From the NCBI RefSeq assembly GCF_905220565.1, contig NC_059403.1, positions 3,472,001 through 3,536,000 of the forward strand: DNA of 64,000 nt. Reading direction: 5' to 3'. Origin of the DNA: Melitaea cinxia. Lineage: Eukaryota; Arthropoda; Insecta; Lepidoptera; Nymphalidae. The translations under genes and the position numbers were made by a program. Under the pieces are notes generated by a model. It searched no databases and was not told the origin of the DNA. It saw nothing but the letters and a program-made list of their open reading frames with translations. Of this stretch, positions 47,801 through 55,200 are shown piece after piece (the stretch's first letter is position 1; each line of letters starts with the position of its first letter).

Positions 47801-50800
47801 GAGTGGATTCCGGAGAGATCGGGCCGGGTGTTGCGCCCCCACGTGCACCCCCTAAAATTTTAAAAATTTGTATCTCCGAAACTATTAAGCCGAAAAATCT
47901 GAAATTTGGTATGCAGCTAGAGAATATTAAACACTATTTAATGAACAAAAAATTTGGGGATGTAGTCGCTTTAGTTTTTCCGAAAAATAATTTTGAATTT
48001 TGAAAATCCACGAAATTCCCGATATCTCCGGAACCACTCACCTGATCTTAATGTTCGAGGCGTCGTTTTGCTGGGCTTGCCGAGATGCGTCGTATGACGT
48101 ATCGCAGTTAGGTGTAGCCCCTCCGGATCACGAAACACGTGGACACGTGGTTTTCAGTTTTCGTTAAATAACTCTGAGAATTTTCCACAGGAAATTCCAA
48201 GTGATATGTCAAAATGTCGGGCTCATTAAGCCCCGTCGAATGACGTAAGAAAAAACATATGTTGTCGCTTTCGTTTTCGCAGCGTTTCAAGATTTTTGTT
48301 AAATTTTTTAAATTTTTTACAGTCTTTCACTCTTTTCACTAGTGAAAAGTCCAAATCTTGGAAAACAAAATACACCACAGTGTAAAGCAAATAATTCCGC
48401 AACTTTTGATGTATAATTTATCTATGTACGCTCACTTTTTACCACTTTTTAGAATTTTTAAAAATTATTTCTGCACGGAGGAACAGCGAAAACGACCGTT
48501 CTGGTATTTGTCCAAGAGGAAGGTTTACGGAACGGCTAAGCCGATTTTGATGAGAGTTTCACTGGAACTTTGCCGGCAAAACTTTGTGACATACTAATTT
48601 CCACGCGGGCGAAGCCGCGGGCACAGCTAGTTTTAATAATATAAACGTGTAAGAGCTGACAATTTACATTAAATACAACTGTAATTTTTAAAATAAGAAT
48701 GTTCCTTGAAACAAAGTAAAGACTTTTTACTCTACAATTTTATTATTATTATAACTTTTTTGCTTAAAACATATACAAACGTGAATAAACATAACACAAA
48801 AATGGTACCTAATAACATCCTGAAAACGTGTCTGGAATAAGTTATTTCTAAACATAAGGAAGACGTAGTCTAAACATAAACTATATTATTTAATTAGTAC
48901 GATAATATTATAAAGTTTTTAGAGAGAGAATAAGTTATACCTACCAGAAAATTAAATATATGAGAAATTAGGTTTGGCCTTGGAAAATTTATGAAATGAA
49001 ATCCTTTTAGCGACAGCTTTTTACTACACAAGCTTGATGCTGTTTACATAACACGGGTTAGGAAAATGTTTCAAGCGACAAAACCATTAATAAATCAATT
49101 CAGTGGGGTAAACTATACTCGTTGTATATATTTTATATGACTAGCCCGTTGGCGCAGTTTGTAGTGACCCTGCTTTCTGCTCCGAGGGTTGTGGGTTCGA
49201 TTCCCACCCCGAGTCTGGGTGTAATATAAATATTTATTTATATATTTATATATGTATTATTTATAAGTATGTTTATCGAAAAAAATATATATATAGCTAT
49301 ATACCAGTCGGCTGTTACCTATAACACAAGCATTAAGTTGCTTACTTTAAGAACAGACGACCGTGTTTGTATTGTGTAGATATTTATTTATTTATTTATT
49401 ATTTATTATTATTATATTTTTATACATTCGTGGTGTTATTTTCTGTAACCTAATTGCCTATAAATTCTTTTAACATGATAAAAGCTAATTCTCCTATTTA
49501 AGATAATTGTGTTTGCTCGCAAACGAAAAAACTGACTTCAATTACATCGACATACTTGTTTGTTAATTTTTTTTTTTTTTGTTTACATACGTTGTACATA
49601 TATGTATAGTAATACAACGTATGTAAACGAAAAAAATTAACAAACGCACTTAGTCGTCACTACGATTTTCGAGGATTCCCCTTGATTTCTCTGGGATCTC
49701 ATCATTAGATCCTGGTTTCTTTACCCTGGTACCACCACCCTTGGGATACCTCCTTTTCAACAAAAAAAGAGTTAACAAAATCGGTTTATAAACGACGAAA
49801 TTATCCCCGAACATACGAATTGAGTAACCTCCTTTTTTTAAAGTCGGTTAAAAAGATCTACCATTCTACTCCTCTTCAGATTAACTATCATCCAAAGAGT
49901 ACCTATCATCCAAAATAGCATGTTTTGACATGCAATAAATATTTTTAAGTTTGAAACTTACAAATTCCGTACCAGTAACTTGGATTTCGACTCTTAATTG
50001 CTTGGTTAAGATCCACTTTTCAGTGAGCCATCTCAAATTTCATATATACTTTTGTACCTTTCTGAAGCTCTCGAATTCTTGCTATTAAACAAAATGGCAA
50101 AGTTCCCTATTTTCTTAAAATGTACAATTATGAGCGAAATTCTAAACAATAATCCTTTTGTATAAGTTAAGGGGTTTTAATTGTGATTAAAACAATACAT
50201 AAAATTTATAAATTCCACTTTGCTTCACAAAGCAACTAAGCTGTAAATGTTATAACAACATACAGCCTGAAGGCTGACTAACATTACAATACAATTATAC
50301 TCTTATCCTATATCTAATCTATAATAAATAAATTTAATATCTCTATTACAAATGAAATACAAAGGCGGTATTATCGCTATAGGAGCGATCTCTTCCAGAC
50401 AACCTTTGGGTCATATTATAGGACATAGCGTAGTGAAAGCGGTAGGGAAGTGTACACAGAGAAGACTAACATTAACTTTTCGTGACAGTTTATTTACACA
50501 AAGGGCTGTACATAACTGGCTGACATATTCGTTCACCAAAATCAAGACAACAGAAAAATATTAAAAATATATTAAAAAAGGAAAGAATATTGTATTCTTA
50601 TTTATAGCATAGTCCACTTTTGCAGAAATACCAGTACCTATTGTCAAATGTACTTATATTACAAGTTTTAATCGCAACAAATCTGAGAATAAAGGAATTC
50701 ATGAAGTATAATTCTCTTTCTCGAACAGTCGTTACCAAATCTTTATCAAATTTAAATTAGGACAATCTGAACCTTCAACGTATCATTACATAGTATAAAA

Positions 50801-52196
50801 CAAAAATTCGCTTCCCGATGTCTGTATGTCTTTAAAACTACGCAACGGATTTTGTTGCGGTTTTTTTAGTAAATAGAGTGATTCCAGAGGAAGATTTATA
50901 TGTATAATACATGCATATTATAGTAGATAAACACCGATAGTTTTTGCAGCCGTGCGAAGCCGTGGCGGTTCCTTAGTTTAATATAAAAAAGAATCACTAA
51001 AATCAGGGTGATGTCTGCTTACTATTCAGACATATTGAAAAACCATTGAATTGTACCGATTTTACAAAGTACAAATGGCATGTGTAAAAATTGCCTCAGT
51101 ATTTTATTAGAAATTTATTTCATGGTAATTTAATCACGCACGATATATAATATTAGCCTAATCGACTATTTTATTACTGAATAAACTAAATATGTGTATA
51201 CAACTCGACCTAGAATCCCAGCAGTTGATTATACTCAGATTCTAGTAAATTCTCGTCGTCATACAGAATGAGATCACTTCTGACCTCAATCACGTTTGAT
51301 TTGCATTGCGAACGATAACCACTAACTCCGTGATAGTAACCAAAAGTTTGAAAAAAATAAGTTTTCAAAATTTATCTTCAAGAGTGTTCTATTTTTAACT
51401 TATACCTATAGACATATATCCTATAGGACTTGAATAACTATACTCAAAGAGACTATTATAAGTTATTACTAAATCATTAATTAAATTTTCTGCTAAACAG
51501 TAGTAATTGGACGATGTGATCTTTTCTTCAGCCTTAAGAAAATTTATGAAGATATGAACATAATTTAATATTTATTATCATCGAAAATTACCTTATTATG
51601 TCGTCTTCCTCAACTTCTATAAATTTCGATATAAATTTAAAGAAGCAGATGTGTGAACAATTCTTTTTAAAACTACTCTCAAAGTTAAAAAACAAAAAGA
51701 GAAAAAGTTATACAGCTTCTATAGCACAAATTCCAAGTTTCACAAAACTCGGTATTCACGAGACGCCTCAAGGGAAAATATGTCGGGTAGGAATCCACTT
51801 TGCAAATGAGATTTTTCATTGAAATAAAACGGCATTATAAGATATATAAATTTAGAGACTGGTCTTCTGGCAGACGTGTCGGCGCCGCAGAACAATGCTG
51901 TTATATTATCAACATCGACGATAGACATTTATTCAAAAAACTGTGATGAACAACAGAAACTATTGATAAGCTGAGAAATTATAGGGAAAATGATCAATAT
52001 TAAAAGAAGTAAAAGTAAATTGTTACATGTTAAAAAGATGAACTAAGATCTTTAGCGTGTAGACTTTTATGTGTAAATATTTTACTTAAGTAGGAAGGAG
52101 AATGCCACTACATTGCATGCATTCAGCCTGTATCATCATACTACTGGTCATAGGCCTCTTTCTCCACGTAAAAGAAGGCTCTACTGCAGGTTGGTG

Positions 52197-52295
<99 letters not shown>

Positions 52296-55200
52296 TACAA
52301 ATACATGAAGTAGATGTAACTTTCAAGGGTATTTATTAATTTTAATATCTTGTTCAACCTCAAATATTTTTGAAAAAGTGACTATCTACTCTTTTTTATA
52401 TTACGAAAACATAAAAAAATGTACAAAGCGTATTATGTTTAGTCATATGCTAGGTGCTATTGAAATCACTTGGGGAGTTTTTCTGCCATCATGCCTTTTT
52501 ATAAATATTTTTTGACATCATTTTTCTATTAAGGTAGCAGTTAAAAACGATTATATTTTACGGAATTCAAAACTAAAAAACTTTGTTTAATATGAAAATA
52601 ATTAGTTAAACCTTATACTAACTATTAGACTTTATAAAAATAAACAAGAAACATTTATTAGGAAAAAAATTACGAATTATAATCAATATTTATTTTATTA
52701 ACCGACTTCCAAAAAAGGAGGAGGTTCTCAATTCGACTGTATTTTTTTTTTTTTTTTTTTTATGTATGTTACATCAGAACTTTTGATCGGGTAGACCGAT
52801 TTCGACAAATTTTGTTTTAATCGAAAGGTGGTGTGTGCCAATTGGTCCCATTTAAATTTATTTGAGATCTAACAATTACTTTTCGAGTTATATCTAATAA
52901 TGCGTTTTTACTTGACGCTTTTTTCGTCGACCTACGTTGTATTATACCGCATAACTTTCTACTGGATGTACCGATTTTAATAATTTTTAATTTAATCGAA
53001 AGCTGATGTTTGTCATGTGGTCACATATAAATTTTATTGAGATCTGATAACTACTTTTTGAGTAATCTTTGATAACGCGTAGTTACTTGATTATTTTTTC
53101 GTCGATCTACGTTGTATTACTCGTCGATGTAATTGAAGTCGGTTTTTTTTTCGTTTGCAAGCAAACACAATTATGTTTTTATACATTACCCAACTAATAT
53201 ATATCAATGTTTCAATTATATGTACATATTATATAATTCAATCGTAATTCTAAATTATTTTCGCAGTCATAATATATATTCGGATTAATTTATACTATTG
53301 ATATAGTTTAAGAAAATTCGAATTTTATATTTAATTTTTTAACCGACTTCCAAAAAAAGGAGGAGGTTCTCAATTTGACTGTATTTTTTTTAATGTATGT
53401 TACTTCAGAACTTTTGACTGGGTGGAGCGATTTCGACAAATTTTCTTTTAATCGAAAGGAGGTGTGTGTCATTGGGTCCCATTTAAATTTATTTGAAATC
53501 TAACAACTACTTTTCGAGTTATATCTAATAATGCGTTTTTACTTGACGCTTTTTTCGTCGACCTACGTTGTATTATATCGCATAACTATCTACTGGATGT
53601 ACTGATTTTGATAATTCTTTTTTTGTTGGAAAGGAGATATTCCTAGTTTAGTACCATGATAAGGAAACCAGGATCTGATGATGGTATCCCAGAGAAATCG
53701 AAAGAAACTCTCGAAAATCCGCAATAACTTTTTACTGGGTGTACCGATTTTGATAATTTTTAATTTAATCAAAAGCTGGTGTTTATTATGTGGTCACATA
53801 TAAATTTTATTGAGATCTGATAACTACTTTTTGAGTAATCTTTGATAACGTGTAGTTACTTGACTACTTTTTCGTCGATCTACGTTGTATTACTCGTCGA
53901 TGAAATTGAAGTCGGTTTTTTTCGTTTTTAATTCTATATATTCTATTTTTAATTTTTTTTTGTTGAAAGCAGTCGGAAACTCTGAAGTACTGCAAAAATA
54001 ATTAATTGACGCCACGATTCATATCCTGCACTGGCGACAAAAAAGCTAAAGTTTTCGTTTGCTCAGGTAATCAAAATTGCGATCCATCAGGAAAACTCGG
54101 GCACAGCAGGAAATATCTCAAAATCGAGATTGTGAGATATTGTACCCTATACTTTCTCAGTCGGGCTTCTCTAGAGAAACCTCGACTTTACAGAAGATCA
54201 CAGCTAAATAATACTGATTTCAAGAAGTGTTGCTTGATGTTCAGAGCTCCTGGGGATTGGTGGTAGAGTTGAAAACGCGCTTGCGATGCTTCTGGTGTTG
54301 CTGGCGTCTATAAGTTACAGTAAACGCCTACTATCAGGTGAACTGTACGCTTGTTTACTAGCCTACTTGTATAAAAATACTAGTAGCATTCGCCACAATT
54401 CCTGCCAAAACTTCATCAGAGAACTTAAAATAACAGGTTGCGAAAAAGACGGACTTAAAGCCATACAGTTTTATCTAATAGTCAAACCTTACGATGTACA
54501 AAAACAAAAATAAAACAGCGTCGATGTAGGTTTGTATAATAATAAAAAGTAATTTATATTATAACCGTCTGTTAATAGTTAGTATTAAATTTTTTCGTTG
54601 TAAATATTTCTAGTATTTTAAGACAGCTGTGTGGCTATGGCAGTAAAGAATATAGCCACCCCCTCTCTTCACGTGGGTATCCTAAGAAGCGACTAAGAGA
54701 TAACACAGTTCTAAACACCACCTTGAAACTTATAAAGCCGTCGGATGGCAGGATAACCATCCAACTGCTGGCTTTAAGATACACAGACCGAAAACGGCTG
54801 CTTCGCTGCGACAAAACCAACCTTGCAGTCATCAAACTCACCTGCCCAGCGTGGTGAACTGTGGGCAACACATATGGGTTCAGGTCATTTTTGGCGCGAA
54901 CTTGTGGAGGCCTATGTCCAGCAGTGGACTTCGATAAAATAAAAGAATGACTTACTTTAAGACAATAATACAAAATTTATTTACTACCACATCACACAAA
55001 CAACTAAAAACGTAAAAATGCAAGGCTACTGGACAATAAGCAAAAAAAATAAATAAAGGCAGTAAAGTGTCTGATTTGTGTTTGAATGTTATTTACGTGG
55101 TTTTGGGAAACACGACGAGTATTTTCAGCGAAAGTGTCAATTTAGCTGGTTTTATGAGCTCGGGTTTTACGAAACAGAAGGCTCAAATCAAGACATAAAA

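Larger units (their letters stand above)
44673..48632 (+). mobile_element. Helitron-like repeat split by an R1-like insertion
   Basis: 44673-44787 carries ttcgattcgctcaaaattta, ctgaacggattttcatgcgg and attggcaagaggaaggtt. 48513-48632 continues with aagaggaaggtttacggaac, ggctaagccgattttgatga and gaagccgcgggcacagctag followed by t. The two pieces form one continuous element of a common lepidopteran type once the 3.7-kb insertion is removed. Confidence 0.7.

Noticed and set aside
49139..49220. A tRNA gene
   Set aside because: A and B boxes are present but no acceptor stem or anticodon arm can be folded, and a tRNA-unrelated body follows. It is a SINE head.
50352..50564. 70-codon ORF
   Set aside because: It begins within repeat family F and has no recognisable product.
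52102..52326. Repetitive Tyr-Ile ORFs
   Set aside because: They are translations of the (TA)n microsatellite.
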